This document shows positions 1 to 12,212 of a stretch of DNA of 64,000 nucleotides, one piece after another. Position 1 is the stretch's first letter. Every line of letters starts with the position of its first letter. The notes below the pieces were generated by a model, which searched no databases, was not told the origin of the DNA, and worked only from the letters and a program-made list of their open reading frames with translations. Location of the stretch: assembly GCF_947507565.1 (NCBI RefSeq), contig NC_089185.1:310001-374000 (forward strand). The letters run 5' to 3'. The translations under genes and the position numbers were made by a program. This stretch comes from Oscarella lobularis. Lineage: Eukaryota > Porifera > Homoscleromorpha > Homosclerophorida > Oscarellidae.

Positions 1-2143
1 GCGCACTCGCAAAAATAAACGTTCCGTCGTCGATTGATTGACCGCCGTAAGACAAGTCGACGTACCAATCCAAAGGTCCGTTGCTCGCATTTTTCATCTC
101 GATTCCCTATACGAAAGTTGAATTCGGTGAGGAAAAAATTCAACTCGTCGCTATAATTAATTAATTAACCTTGGGATGAAAGAGAGGATTGCCGAGACTT
201 AGCTCCAAAAATCCCGATTTCAAATCAAACTCCAATCGAGTGTGCGAAACGTTTAGCAGCGCTTTTAGTACCGTCGCAAGAACGCGTCTCTTTGGCGTTA
301 CAGAGCCGTTAGCATCGCCAGAATCGCTTGTCCGCCCAAAGTCAAAGTCCGTCAATCCGAGACGAGAATTTGTCGGCGAGGGCGGCCACGGCGATTGCGG
401 AGCGGACGGCGGATCCATGCCATTGACGACGACGGGTAGCACGAAATCGTAAGCGGCGATCTGCTGCGGAGCGAAGACTAGTTGACATTTCGCCGTCTCG
501 TAAGGACCGACGTTGACGAGATAGTTATTCGTCTCCTCGTCGACGTAGTTCCCTTCGAGCTGAACGTCGCGTTTGGGCGAACGCAAGCCGAAGTCGCGAT
601 AGCGCGACAAATCGAAGCGAACTTGAGCGCGAACGCGAGATCGATTGATCAGCTGAAACGGTTGTCGCGCCAGCGCGCCGCAATAGACGTCGTCGAAGCG
701 AAATGCGTCGATATTCACGTCGACGGACGGCGTCTCGACGGCACCGCCTAGACGCAACGAAATCGATTTTCCGCCGCGTATTCGAACGTCGATGCGAGCG
801 TCGAATTTCTCCGCTTTCGACGGTCTAAAAGCGACGACGATCTCGCTCTTTCCGCCGGCCGGAATCGATCCCGTCGCCGGCCGAACCGTCATGCCGGCGT
901 ACGGAATCGTGCGAACGATTCGAAAGTGCGCGTCGACGACGCCGGCGTTTTCGATCCACGTCGATCGCACCGTCTCCAAACCGAGCGGCACGACGCCGAA
1001 CATGAGACGTCGATCGGCGAAACGGCACTCGATCGGCTCGAGTTCGACGACGCAACGAAGTTTCGCTCGATTGCCGTTCTTCACTTCCAACGTCACGTTG
1101 CCGTCGAGCGGCGCGTCAAAACTGGGACGATAGGCGACGGAGCACGTCAAATTACGATGCGCTTCGACGACGCCGCGCGACGGTTCGACGACGAAAACGG
1201 GCGGATTGTCGACGTCGACGAGACTCGAGTCAATCCAGACGAATTCGGCGGGATGATTGCGTCGATTTTCGAGCGTGATCGTCGCCTGATGCGCGCCCGT
1301 CGGCAGACACGAACGCAGCGTTACTTTGTAGGCGGATAAGTGCAGCGCGACGTCGACGACGTCTGCTTGAACGACGAGATGGGAGTCGTGGTGATCGTTG
1401 ATCGTGTAGTGGAGACTGCGCTGGAATCGACCCTTGCGATGCGATTCGAAGACGAGTGGCAATTCGGCGACGCTTCGCGGCGGCACGACTTGAGCGAGAG
1501 ACGACGATTGACGCAGTTCCGTGCAGTCGACGGTCGCCGCCAGTCGAATAAAGCGATCGAGCGAGTTGACGATGCGAACGGGAATTGTATTGACGGAACG
1601 CGAGCACACTTGACCGAAATCGACGACGGCGGGAAGAGTTTGAATTTGATGCAATTCCTCAGGCGAAAGCCAACGAGAACAGTCGGATTTCTCGACGGGC
1701 GTCAAGGGAACGGCGCGTAGCGCGTGTCCGACGAAATGAGAAGTGGCAACGTCTCGCAATTCGGCCAACCCGCGCGACGTCCTCATGCCACCACTGTCAA
1801 CATCTTTCGTCGTCGTTTTTTCAATTTCTTTCGTTTTCGGTTCAATTGGTCGTAATCCGGTCGCCGGCTCGATTCCCAAGTCGACGTCATTCAATTTTCC
1901 TTTCTTTGTCGTCGTCGTCGTTCGTTCGCGTTCGCGTCGCGTTGTGCGCAAATAGGACACGTAGGCGTCGCGATGTCGTCGTCTGTTCGCTCTCTCGACG
2001 TCGTCGTAAGCGTAGTCGGGATCGACGTACGTGTAGCGATTCGTTTTCGTGTACGGCACTTTGACGACCGGCTCGAGACGATTGTGAGGTCGAACGCTCG
2101 TCGCCAAATCGTTCGGATCGGCGAAACGAATCGAAGAGTCGAC

Positions 2144-2184
<41 letters not shown>

Positions 2185-4116
2185 ACGGCACCTTCGTAGA
2201 AACGAGAAGACGAGTCGGAGATTGAGACAATTCCTTTGTGACGACTCGTGGTGAATATTGCGTCACCGTGCCGTCGGTGACGGAGACGTCGACTGTCGTC
2301 GCCGTCGTCGTTTTTCCTTTTGTCTTCTGATGAGTCGTTGAGCGTCCCGTCGTGCATTTTCCTGTCGCCGAAATGGGAATAGTGCCGACGCTGCGTTGCG
2401 GCTGATTGACATCGAAAACGCTCACGCGAAACGTTCCTTCTAAACGACCGAGTTGACCGGGGCAGAATGTTAGTAGAAAATCGATCGTTTCGCCCGGTTC
2501 GAGTCGTCCCTGACTCGGTTTGCATCGAAAATGAGCCGGTCGCGCGACGGAGAAACAGGCCGGCAATAGACTCGAGTCGTTTGTCAGCTTGCACAGAATG
2601 TCAACAATCTCGCCGGTAACGCACTCGCCGAAATCGTAGTCTCGTTTCGGTTGCACTGTAAGGCAAATCGGCAAAGCGGTACCGGTCAAAGCAATCTCAA
2701 CCGACGGATCTACAAAAGAATCATAGAGCGCCCCTTGGGCGATGATAGATTCACGTACTTTGCCCGGCGAGAACGGACGTATCCGTGTTGACGCCAATCG
2801 GTTCAACGTGCATAAAGAGAGCGTAGTCGCGTCTTCCCGCCGCCTCGACGTCGTGCAGCCAGCCTTGACTGGAATTAACGAAACGCGGCGCAAACGTAAA
2901 AGTGACGGGAATTGCTTGATAGGGACCTATAGTCCCTTGGTGAGGAATCATCGACACGGTGTGTCGCGGAAGAGCCGAATCGCCGTATTCTTTCCTCTGA
3001 GATCGATTCAACGACGCGAGAACGGTCGCCATAGTACTCATCGTCAAATCAACGCCCTTTAATCAATTAAAAAATATTGAATTAAAAATCGTTCTATGGT
3101 GTATCTCCTCTTTACCGGTTCTTCCCCGACGCCACCCTCTTCCAGCACTCCAACAAAGCTCGTCGAATACGGGCTGTGGTTGACAAGGAGACCGTGTTCC
3201 TTTGAGACCGTGCCGTAATATTTCAAACCAAAGTTGATGCACTTGAGCTCGGATCGACGATCGACGGTGCGCAACGAGAGACTGCGATTGGCAATTTGAG
3301 CAAAGATCTCGATTATGATCAGTGAGCCGCCCTCCAAGGAGACGCTAGAAATCCAAAAGTCTCGTTTTGCAAATACAGGTTTATAAATTATTATTTGTAC
3401 CTCAATTCTTCAACGTGTTCTCCCGGATTCTCGGCAATCAACTCAACCTGAAGAAAAAATCAATGAAATTTTAGAACAAGCAAATTTATTTACTTGCCTT
3501 TATCGTAATGCTCTCGCCCGGATGAACCGTTCCCGCGCTCGGAATGACTTTCACCGGCTGATCGCCTCCGTACGTGACGTCAAAACCGCCAGATCTTGTG
3601 CCGTCATTCCGAATGACAAACTCTTCGGTCAAAACCCGCCCATCAGCAACGACAAGACCGAAATTCACCGAACCACTCACAGCGAGCCTCGGACAAGGAG
3701 GCAACCTTTGAAAATATAATTAAAAATTTAATTTATATATTGACGTTATTTTTACCCGACTAGAGGGACTTCGATCGCTTCTTTATCGTCGACGAAGACG
3801 ACAATGCGATCTTGATACTCCTCCTCGGCTGTCGGATAATATTCTACGGTTGTCGTAACGGAAAGTCCGGGAGCAATCGTCTTCGCGGCGTTTGGCTTTC
3901 GATTTTCGCTCATTTGATACGCCTGCACAATCAAATCGAGTCGTTTTAGGTTAGATTTTCGCTTACCTGCGTGGCAGGACCCCGAAAACGAATTTCCTTT
4001 CCCGTCGGCGAGCAATTCTGAACGGAGAACGTTTGACGATGAATGCATCCGACTTCGGCGTCTTCGAAGACGATCGAAGGCGGTATAACAGCAACAGAAG
4101 CTTTCTTCGTAGCCAT
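1..4116 (-). CDS. CFAP47: CFAP47-like ASH-domain cilia protein (3' end outside window)
   Basis: Predicted axonemal protein built of repeated ASH/MSP-like beta-sandwich domains. The start ATG is at 4116. Exons: 3967-4116, 3756-3922, 3498-3705, 3401-3447, 3116-3344, 2759-3056, 170-2709 and 1-106 (continuing off the edge); phases agree across every join, giving at least 1248 residues. The intron 3448-3497 must use a GC donor, because the nearby GT donor gives a stop. ASH-type phrases recur, such as FxDAEVG, INFGLKYYG, FGVVPLG and DVYCGALA, and DYALF plus the last exon (GPLDWYVDL, DDGTF) resemble CFAP47. Residues of the large exon include an alanine tract from a GCC repeat at 2149-2184. An X-box-like site lies just upstream, fitting a ciliary role. 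HYDIN or DLEC1 relatives share this fold, so the family is safer than the exact orthologue. Confidence 0.7.
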
Positions 4117-4142
4117 CGTGCGAGGGAAAACACTTTCTCTAC

Positions 4143-4156
4143 GTTGCCATGGCTCC
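4143..4156. promoter_or_regulatory. X-box-like RFX site upstream of the cilia gene
   Basis: GTTGCCATGGCTCC matches 12 of 14 positions of the palindromic RFX X-box GTTGCCATGGCAAC. It begins 26 bp upstream of the CFAP47-like start codon and 50 bp upstream of BCKDHB on the other strand. RFX factors are known to drive ciliary genes, so it is most plausibly used by the minus-strand gene. Confidence 0.55.
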
Positions 4157-4206
4157 CTCGACGAAGACCCGAATAATAAACGCCTCCCGGATAGTCCGAC
4201 CTTGAC

Positions 4207-5881
4207 ATGGCTCTTTTCGCTCGATTTCGACCGCTCAGTTTTAGGCTGCTGCTTAGACGACCTGCATCGACTGCATTTGTCGCAGACGAACCGGACCCCT
4301 CTTGGGGTAACCACGTCGCCAAATTCCGCTACACTTACCGAACTTGGTCTTCCAGGTCCGACGACGCAGAAAAATCTTTTCCAGTCTGTCACAGACGCGC
4401 TGGATACGATTTTGTCAATGGACGACACGGCAGGTGAGAGGACAGCCCGCCTGAGCCGAGAGACGGACATTCGCTCACACGCATTTGCTTTCTACAGTCG
4501 TATTCGGCGAGGACGTTCACTTTGGGGGAGTATTCCGATGCACCGTTGGCCTAGCAGAGAAATATGGTTGGTTTGCCAAAAATGACGTCAAAAATGTGCA
4601 CTTCTTAATTTATATCAATGCAGGGAAAGAAAGGGTTTTTAGTACACCCTTATCCGAGCAGGGCATAGTCGGATTTGGTATCGGTATGGCGGCTGCTGGA
4701 GCAACAGCCATAGCAGAAATTCAATTTGCCGATTATGTATTCCCAGCATTTGACCAGGTTTTCAAACCACGGAAAATAAATTTAAATTTATAGTACATTG
4801 GCACTGTATCCAGTTAGTTAACGAAGCTGCCAAATATCGATATAGATCAGGAAGCATGTTTAACTGCGGCCCTTTGACCGTACGCATGCCCTGCGGTGCC
4901 GTTGGCCACGGAGCCCTCTACCATTCTCAAAGTCCGGAAGCCTACTTTGCTCACACGCCCGGACTAAAAGTCGTCATGCCAAGGAGCCCCATACAAACAA
5001 AAGGACTTCTCTTGGCGTCAATACGAGATCCGAATCCAGTCATTTTTATGGAACCAAAGATATTGTATCGTCAAGCAGGTTGGATAGTGAGGATTATTTA
5101 ATAAAGCAACCGCCCCCTGACTTCCCTATTGTAGTATTGGGTTACCCTTTTCTTCCACTGAGGATGGATAGTGGGAGATATTAGCATTCACCCCTTGACT
5201 TCCCTATTGTTTATGTACTATCATACCTCCACTGGACGCTTCGCTTCCTTTAGCCAGAACATCATCACCTTGCTTTCTTAGTTGAAAATGTGCCCGTTGG
5301 CGACTACGAAATTCCCCTATCCAAAGCCGAAGTTCTCAGAGAAGGTTTATTTGTTTATTTGCTTTACGTCCTACTATTGTTTACTCCTGCAGGATCGGAC
5401 GTGACCGTTGTGGGCTGGGGAAACCAGGTGCACGTGTTGCGGGAAGTGTGCGGGATGGCCGAAAAGGAACTGGGCATCTCCTGTGAATTGATCGACTTGC
5501 GGACGATCTACCCGTGGGACACAGAAACAATTTGCAAAGCAAGAAAAAATCAGCATGTAGTTGGTACTACTTACTAAAAGCTTCTCTCTTTTCCAGTCAG
5601 TATCCAAAACGGGGCGACTGCTGGTGAGTCACGAGGCGCCGTTGACGAACGGTTTTGCAGCTGAAATAGCCGCTTTTGTGCAGGTAGACTCATCTTAGGC
5701 AATGAGCTGTTCTTATCTTATTCATGAGTTTACATAACAGGGGGAATGTTTTCTTCACCTGGAGGCTCCCGTGGCTCGAGTCTGCGGCTGGGACACGCCT
5801 TTCCCGCACGTTCACGAACCGTTCTACGTACCAAACAAATATCGTTGCTTTGACGCGCTTAAAACCCTCGCAGCGTACTAA
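4207..5881 (+). CDS. BCKDHB: Branched-chain 2-oxoacid dehydrogenase E1 beta subunit
   Basis: Beta subunit of the mitochondrial branched-chain alpha-keto acid dehydrogenase E1, which decarboxylates 2-oxo acids from Leu, Ile and Val. Nine exons: 4207-4306, 4356-4433, 4498-4566, 4624-4757, 4814-5078, 5282-5344, 5393-5538, 5597-5683 and 5741-5881, encoding 360 residues. The first 30 residues are Arg-rich and lack acidic residues, a mitochondrial presequence. Hallmarks include [59 protein letters not shown] and [14 protein letters not shown], ending in [17 protein letters not shown]. Exon 7 most likely ends at a GC donor (5539); a GT donor 18 nt later stays in frame and would add six residues absent from other animals. 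Head-to-head with the cilia gene, 90 bp between start codons. Confidence 0.95.
5079..5230. repeat. Degenerate tandem duplication inside BCKDHB intron 5
   Basis: The 203-bp intron (5079-5281) is three to five times longer than its neighbours and holds two diverged copies of a unit of about 80 bp. Both copies contain GGATAGTG near their start and CTGACTTCCCTATTGT or TTGACTTCCCTATTGT near their end (about 5119 and 5199). This explains its length; no element coding sequence is visible. Confidence 0.6.
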
Positions 5882-6191
5882 TTGGGAACAGATAATAATA
5901 GTATTCTCTTTCGTTATATCATTCCTTCTCTCTCTCTCTCTCGCTGCCAATCACCAAACTACAAACTCGTCATGCACCACGTACAACGTTCTCGCATCTT
6001 TTACTTTATAGGCGCATCCAATATACGAATACATAAGATCGATGTAAACTATTTAATTTTTTACGCACGTAGTGCTAAATAGAGAACTATTTTTGCCTGC
6101 TAACGTTTCTAACACGTTCAAAGGAACCTGGGAGATACATATAGGTAGAGAAACATGGAATTTTCCCCTCCGGAGCGCAAAGAGGCCCCCG
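5882..6191. other. Convergent 3' intergenic region (BCKDHB / TENT5)
   Basis: About 310 bp between the two converging stop codons. It is AT-rich, with a short CT dinucleotide run near 5929-5942. It presumably holds the 3' UTRs of both genes; I see no gene or RNA in it. Confidence 0.5.
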
Positions 6192-7547
6192 TCAGAAGTC
6201 GATTTGATAAACGGGAGTCGGCGTTGGCGTGTCAACGGGCACAAGCCACACAAGGCAGCCGTCCCCGGACGACATTACCGGCCCATAAACTAGACGACCA
6301 CCGCTACCGTTTTCAAAGCGAGGCGGCTGCGGGCGACGATGAGGATAAAAGTGACGTCGATTGCCGCCGCCGGTGCCGCCGTCGCCATAGAACCGCTGTT
6401 TGGTTCGCGTTCCTCCGCTTCCTCCAGGGCGAATCTGACGAGTGGGAGGCGACCGGAGTCGATGATGTGGCGGCGGCGATAGCGAAGCAGGTGACCCAGG
6501 AAGCGTCGTCGCGTCGCCACCCACGTCCTCGTCGCCGAATCGACTCGCCAGACTTCGTATGAGATGAAGCGCTTGTCGACGTTCGTACGACATGAGACAG
6601 ACGGTCGAACTGTTGACGACGGCGTGAAGCGTCGCGAGAAAATCGCGCGGCGCCGCCGCCGAATCGTCGACGCGAAAGTGCGCGTCGAGATAGTTGGCGA
6701 GTTGGACGCGAATTTCCATAATATCCGGAAAGTCGATGAAGAATCGACTGCACATGTAGGGCTCGTAGCTTCGGCACTCGTCCGTCGGACGATAGCCGCG
6801 CGCGACGAGCGAACAATACTTCAAAAGACCGCCGCCGCGAATTTCTTCGGGTCGTTTCGTCGCGACGATTTTTCGATCGAGATGATCGAGCACCGTTTCG
6901 ACGTCGTCTTCTTCGTACATCGATTCGACGTCGACCGACGGGTAGAAATCGGGCGAGAGCGGCGGCGACGAAGCGCTCGTGTAGGCGAGATACGAATCGA
7001 GATCGATTTGAAGCGAATCGACGGAGAATTGATAGGGTCGACGCATGCGACCGACGAATTTGAGTTCGACGTTTCGCCCGCGATTGTTTCGAAGCGAGAT
7101 GAGCGACCAGCGATCGTAATCGCCGAATACTTTGACCATTTTATCGACGTACGCTTCTTCGAGAGTCGACGCGCCCAGACGCGCCGTCGATACGCCGACC
7201 GGCATGAAATTGACGAGACTCGAGAGAACGATTTCGCGGATGTGCTGGAAATCGACGTCGTTCGTCAGATCGACGTCGAAGAGAAAGTCGAGATCGTTGA
7301 AGTCTTTTTCGTCCGCTTCGCGAACGACGTAGCTCGCCGCGCTGCCGTGCAGGCGAATTCGGACGTTTTCGAATGCCGTCGCTTTTAGGCGTTTCTTGAG
7401 GAGCGCGAGAAGGTTGCGCGGCTCGAGTTCGAGTGTTGGAAAGTGACCGACGCCGTGGATTTCGTATTTCTCGCGAAGGAGACCGTCGAGACGGCGAACT
7501 TGCTCGCAGCTAAGCGTCTTCTTCGAATCCATCGACTTGGCCGGCAT
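6192..7547 (-). CDS. TENT5: TENT5/FAM46 non-canonical poly(A) polymerase
   Basis: Terminal nucleotidyltransferase 5 family, cytoplasmic poly(A) polymerases that stabilise selected mRNAs. A single uninterrupted exon of 451 residues, unusual here where most genes are split. The nucleotidyltransferase signature is complete: LHGSAASYVV followed by DFNDLDFLF, whose DLD supplies the catalytic aspartates. Family blocks follow in order: DRWSLISLRNNRGRNVELKF, FSVDSLQIDLDSYL, RGGGLLKYCSL, YMCSRFFIDFPDI and STVCLMSYERRQ. The C-terminal 80 residues are low-complexity (Pro, Gly, Arg). The start at 7547 (MPAKSMDSKK) was chosen; a second Met five residues on is possible. Vertebrates have four paralogues (A-D); this cannot be assigned to one. 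Confidence 0.95.
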   Translation of the reverse strand: MPAKSMDSKKTLSCEQVRRLDGLLREKYEIHGVGHFPTLELEPRNLLALLKKRLKATAFENVRIRLHGSAASYVVREADEKDFNDLDFLFDVDLTNDVDFQHIREIVLSSLVNFMPVGVSTARLGASTLEEAYVDKMVKVFGDYDRWSLISLRNNRGRNVELKFVGRMRRPYQFSVDSLQIDLDSYLAYTSASSPPLSPDFYPSVDVESMYEEDDVETVLDHLDRKIVATKRPEEIRGGGLLKYCSLVARGYRPTDECRSYEPYMCSRFFIDFPDIMEIRVQLANYLDAHFRVDDSAAAPRDFLATLHAVVNSSTVCLMSYERRQALHLIRSLASRFGDEDVGGDATTLPGSPASLSPPPHHRLRSPPTRQIRPGGSGGTRTKQRFYGDGGTGGGNRRHFYPHRRPQPPRFENGSGGRLVYGPVMSSGDGCLVWLVPVDTPTPTPVYQIDF

Positions 7548-7639
7548 GTCTTCGCTTCTACGACGACGTTTGTGACGGAACAGTGGTCGGCTTCGGCTCC
7601 CCTGCTCTTTACCCTGTCAGCAGGGGAACAACGCAACGA

Positions 7640-7674
7640 TTAATATACCCACCCGTATTCTGCCTGCTGATTGG
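7640..7674 (-). promoter_or_regulatory. CCAAT plus TATA-like elements upstream of TENT5
   Basis: Read on the minus strand, CCAAT (7674-7670) is followed about 20 bp later by TATATTAA (around 7647-7640), roughly 95 bp upstream of the TENT5 start codon. Order and spacing fit a conventional core promoter. The rest of 7548-7944 shows no gene. Confidence 0.4.
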
Positions 7675-7944
7675 TCCAAAGCCGTAACGACAGAAATTAT
7701 ATCGCGCCATCCCATTGGATGAAACGGGTTCGGAGGATTCGCGTGCGCGCGCACTTTCCTCGCCTTTCGCATGATGTCACAATCCCAAATACCCAGCGAA
7801 AGGAAGCGGGGAAAAGAAGAGCAGGGAAAACGCGCTTGACGAGAAAAAGCAGCAAAAGCCAACACTCACACGCGCACAAACAGAACAAAAAACAGCATAT
7901 AAAGTGCTTGTACTTACCGCGCACACAAAACGGTCCGGGAGTGA

Positions 7945-10900
7945 TCACGCCTTGACGTAAAGAACGGTTCCGCTCGAATGTTGATGCGTCGACGACGAGG
8001 TATCGTTCTTCAAGTAGCCGTTCGAATTGAATCCCGTGCACAGATAATCGCAATCGCAGAGGATCTTCAACTGCTCGACGTCTCTCGTCCACAACTGCCT
8101 ATCGAATCGAGCGGGGGAATGAATATATGTGTGCATGCGGGGGGCGCGGCCTTAGCGTAATCGTACTTTCCCAATAAGAGATCATGTCCGGGCGCGTCAG
8201 TGTCCTGGAATGTGACGTACCTGACGAAGGTGAGAAGGACGGCAAGGCTAATATAGGAGTAAACGAGAAAGTCCTAGTGTCCGTACCCGGAATCACAGGT
8301 GGCCCATTTTTTAACCAAATCCTGTGCTAACGGAATCGTACTTCCAACTGGCTCAGTCGGAAAGCTCTTCGACGCGTAACTCCTACGATGTCGTAGCATT
8401 CACCGAAACGCGAAGAAAGTCCTTCTTCTTACCAGTCCTGTTCCATGGCTAGAAGGTCAGCTTCGTACTTATCAAAGTCCTGGACGAACAGAGAGAGGCG
8501 TTTCTTCCCACAGGCTATCTTTCCCATTTCGTCATACAGTACGTACCATGGTAGTGCCGTCGTGAACGGAAGTACTCAGACGGTCGATAAACAACGTCCA
8601 GCGAGATTTGTAATAGTCTGAAACTAAGCCCGACCACTAGAGCAAAAGCGATCGGTTTTCTCTCGACGACGCGCACACGCGCAGATTTGACCCACCCCGT
8701 TCTTGGAAGCATAGTCTTCGATATTGCCTCGGGGTCCCCAAAGCGTAACCTGATTGCGAGCGTTCATTTCTAGTTCGCGTTTCTCGTCGTCGGTGTCACC
8801 TATAGCAAAAAAATCGTTCTGTCATCTCTTCCGCTTTTTTTTGTTTTTTTTTACCCCAAGAGCGAGCCGTCTCTATCCACGTTCCCAGTAAATAATTCAC
8901 ATCTGTGGCTAAAATCTTGTCTGCGTCTTGAATCAGTTCCAACATCTGGGCGATGATTCCATCGAATTCCGTACTATGAAAAAAGATGCAAACTAGAAAC
9001 GCGGCCAATCTGTATCTACAGCACCTGGAATTCATGTGGTACGTCTGATAGCGCTGATACGAAACCATAAAGATACTATGGAAGTCGGTAAAAAGATTCA
9101 ATAGAGCCTGAAGAAACAGCACAAAGTCAGATTTTTCGAAGAATCAGATCATACCTGTCGAGTGACGTCGACTAGGTCATACAGGAAAGGTCCGGTCGGT
9201 TTGATGTCACTGGCGGCTTTTGCAAACAAACGCCAAACCTGCACAATGCGGCTAAACCGTGCATCAAAAGCAGGAAATTACTTAAAGAGATAACCTCGAC
9301 TAGAGCTGTCGTATTTGGTCCGTAATTGGTGCCCATAGTAATTGCGGGTCTCACTTCGACTTGACTTTTTGACGTGCTCGGAATCTACATTACACTCGCA
9401 CCGTCTCTTTTCCCTCCCCCGTAGCGTCAACTCACCGTGTAAAGCGTGTTCATCAATATCATCCACGCTCCTGTGAGATCATCATTGGAAACTCCATACC
9501 TCAATGGAAAAAAAAACCGTGACGATATGCATCAAACTTCCACCCACAACCCCACCTTCGACGAGTATAGTTCGAAAGCCATACACCCAGGTCAAACGGT
9601 TCACTGCAAAAACAAAGCCACAGACGGCAATTAGCACAGACATCTACGCTCCCTTTGTCACCTCACCTTCTCCAACCCATCTCGAGCATAAGTTGATAAG
9701 CGACAGGATTCTGCTCGATGGCTTCCTGAAACCGGTAGCCCCACGTCGCACAGACGAACGCGGACGACTAATAAACGCACCATCGTTATTCCTATTCCGT
9801 CCATGGTGCTTCCAGCGCGGTCGGCCAGCGGTCCAGTAGCGATTCTAAAGGAGGACGGAACTATAAACACTACGCCCTCCTTAGTTCACATAACAAACCG
9901 CACGCAAAGCGACGACCCCTGTACTTTCCCCCCATTACTTTTAGACACGCGTGCATATTCCTTACCGAGACAGGTTGCCATATAACCCACGCGTTCCGCC
10001 GAAATTGTGAAGGAAACACCTGGGGAGGGAAAAAGACCCCCCGAAGGACTGACGGTTCAAGGGTCGCCGTCGTTTCTATGAAGCGTCCTACCACACGAAC
10101 GGCTTCCCATAAAAAGAGTCCGATTTCGACCAAATCGGATTCGTTTCCTAGAAGAGACGAGGTAATAATAATAAAAGATCGAGTCGTCGTACCGCGGCTA
10201 AATCTAAAATAATCATCTTGTCGTTTGGAATGGCATTCAGATAAGCCTGAAGAGGAAGAAGCCACAGTGGATCGGGTCGGAGAAGAGGAAGAGTCTATCC
10301 TACTTTCATTTCAGCTGGACCCCAGAAACCGGAACGAAACAGCCAGCCTTGCATCAGCCAAATCGCGTCGGGATCCCCAGCTTGCAATCCCTGGAAATCA
10401 ATATCTCGTTTCTATAGAGGAGAAGGAGGAGGCTAGGGGGAACCTTTAGAACGGCGCCACTGGCCTCCGCCAAATACGTTGGATCGGACGAAGCCGGATT
10501 CTTCGAAGAGATCGGTGAGCACACGCACAAATATATCCTCGCAGTCACTTTGTACCATTTCGTTGAACGTGTCCACATTGTAGACGTGATCTTAAAAAAA
10601 TTCAGATAAACATTGAGTTGCTTTGCTTTCACTTTACGTGTACCCGTTCCGAATTCCTGCGTTTGTACTTGGACGTACGCTTTCGCCACGGTTTGGAATT
10701 CCGGATCGATGGGGCTCAATAGGTAAACACAGCAATACGTATCGTTAAATCCTTTATAAAAAACGTTTAAAAGGTATTTCTTTACAGAGTCAATATCTCT
10801 CACTTCCCCAGTCGGGAGATCGGGTCAAATTCGCATTGGGATAAATCCTCTTCAACGCCTCAGGTACGTGACCTATTTAATCACTTTAAGTGGCACCTTT

Positions 10901-12140
10901 ACCTATTCTAATATAACGTGCCTGAGAATCCTGCAAGAACTGACGTCATTCCAAACTCCCGTTGACGTGCGAGGATCTAGAAAATAAAAATAATTCTAGA
11001 GCAAAAATTAATAGATATCCAGACCAACCTGTTTCTGAAGATTGTACTGCTTTTCTCTCCAACTAGTGCGCAGAGGACCACCCCTTAATAATAATATACC
11101 ATATACGTAGTTTTGTTACACAAAAGAAATAGCGCACTATTACCATCCACGCATATTTCCCATTCTGTTCCAGGCCAGGAAAGCAGGACCACTGAAGTAT
11201 TCATCCAACTTGGAAAAAATAGAAAATCATACAGACTTGACGTTTCTTTGCCCCCACCTCTGACTCGTTGAGACCCATCTGCATGAAAACTTTAGCCCAA
11301 ATGTACTGAAAATGCAAAAATCAATATGGAAAACCAATTTTTTAATTTTTCTACTTCTTGGCCGGTAAATGACAAGGGGAGATTGATTCCCTGCAGTGCC
11401 ATCCTACAATCGCGCGTGATAATTCATCTGCTAATGTACGATGTGACATACCAGTCAATTTCTCTTTGCCATCGATTCCAGTCCCACCAAGCCATCGAGT
11501 AGGACACAGTGCAAACGTTCATGTAGTACCTGTCAAAGTAAAAAAATTGGCTGGATTGTCTACCAAACTATAATATCATTGATTACTTGTATTTAACCGG
11601 ACTTTCCACGCGTAGTTTCTCTGTAGGCTGTGGCAGCGGACTGGGCACATTTAACTGCCAAGAAAACCCAAATATAAGAAACGAAAGCAAACTACATATA
11701 GGGAGGAGCCCCAGCTCACTCCCTCGAATTGAGTGTACGTCCTACGCCTCACCTGATCTCCAGTGCCGTTGTTTCCCCACGATACTTCGCAATAGCAGTA
11801 GTATTTGAGATACCAATAGAGTCCCGACGCCATGGCGACGCCGCTGTTTCCGCGAAGCGTTATTTGGCCGTCTGCGAGAAAAATGACCTTGCGCGCTGCG
11901 TTTCATGACTGCATGCAACTTGAAAGCACTTTGAGGACCGGATTCGATCTCGAAAACGTCTCGCCCGCCCGATGTCGGCGCTATCGGCTCCAAGTGGAAT
12001 TTCTCCACGTATTCTTCGCCAATAAGACGCCCGATGAGACCTTGGACTGCTTTCTGCTGATCGGCAATAGGTGCCGGATCGGCGACAATCGAAACGGCAC
12101 AGAAAAGGAGAGAGACAAGAACGAAAGACGTCGAAGCCAT
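7945..12140 (-). CDS. NAGLU: Alpha-N-acetylglucosaminidase with extra C-terminal PAN-like module
   Basis: Lysosomal GH89 enzyme that removes alpha-linked N-acetylglucosamine during heparan sulfate breakdown. Start ATG 12140 opens a signal peptide ([20 protein letters not shown]). About fifteen or more small exons follow; landmarks include the VDTFNEM block near 10580 followed after an intron by [16 protein letters not shown], and [16 protein letters not shown] near 8740. The normal NAGLU end lies in 8287-8382. Instead of stopping there, phase-consistent introns (8221-8286 and 8099-8166) join two further exons, 8167-8220 and 7945-8098, ending GTVLYVKA and a stop. This tail contains [17 protein letters not shown], resembling a small cysteine PAN/apple-like module. 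ROCO lies 72 bp upstream on the same strand. Not every internal exon was mapped. Confidence 0.88.
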
Positions 12141-12212
12141 TATTCGATATTGCCCGGATAACAAAGGAGGGCGGGAAAAAGAAAAAAAAAAGAAAAACCG
12201 TTAATAAAGTCA

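Noticed and set aside
1887-2594. Arg-rich 235-residue minus-strand frame
   Set aside because: Overlaps the CFAP47-like exon in another frame and ends in the GCC repeat; compositional artefact.
2700-2790. Apparent frameshift in the CFAP47-like gene
   Set aside because: A 49-bp GT-AG intron (2710-2758) joins the two frames in exact phase, so no defect is needed.
6564-7388. 274-residue plus-strand open frame opposite TENT5
   Set aside because: Arg/Val/Glu-rich shadow of the TENT5 exon caused by its GAC/TCG-biased codons; no motif.
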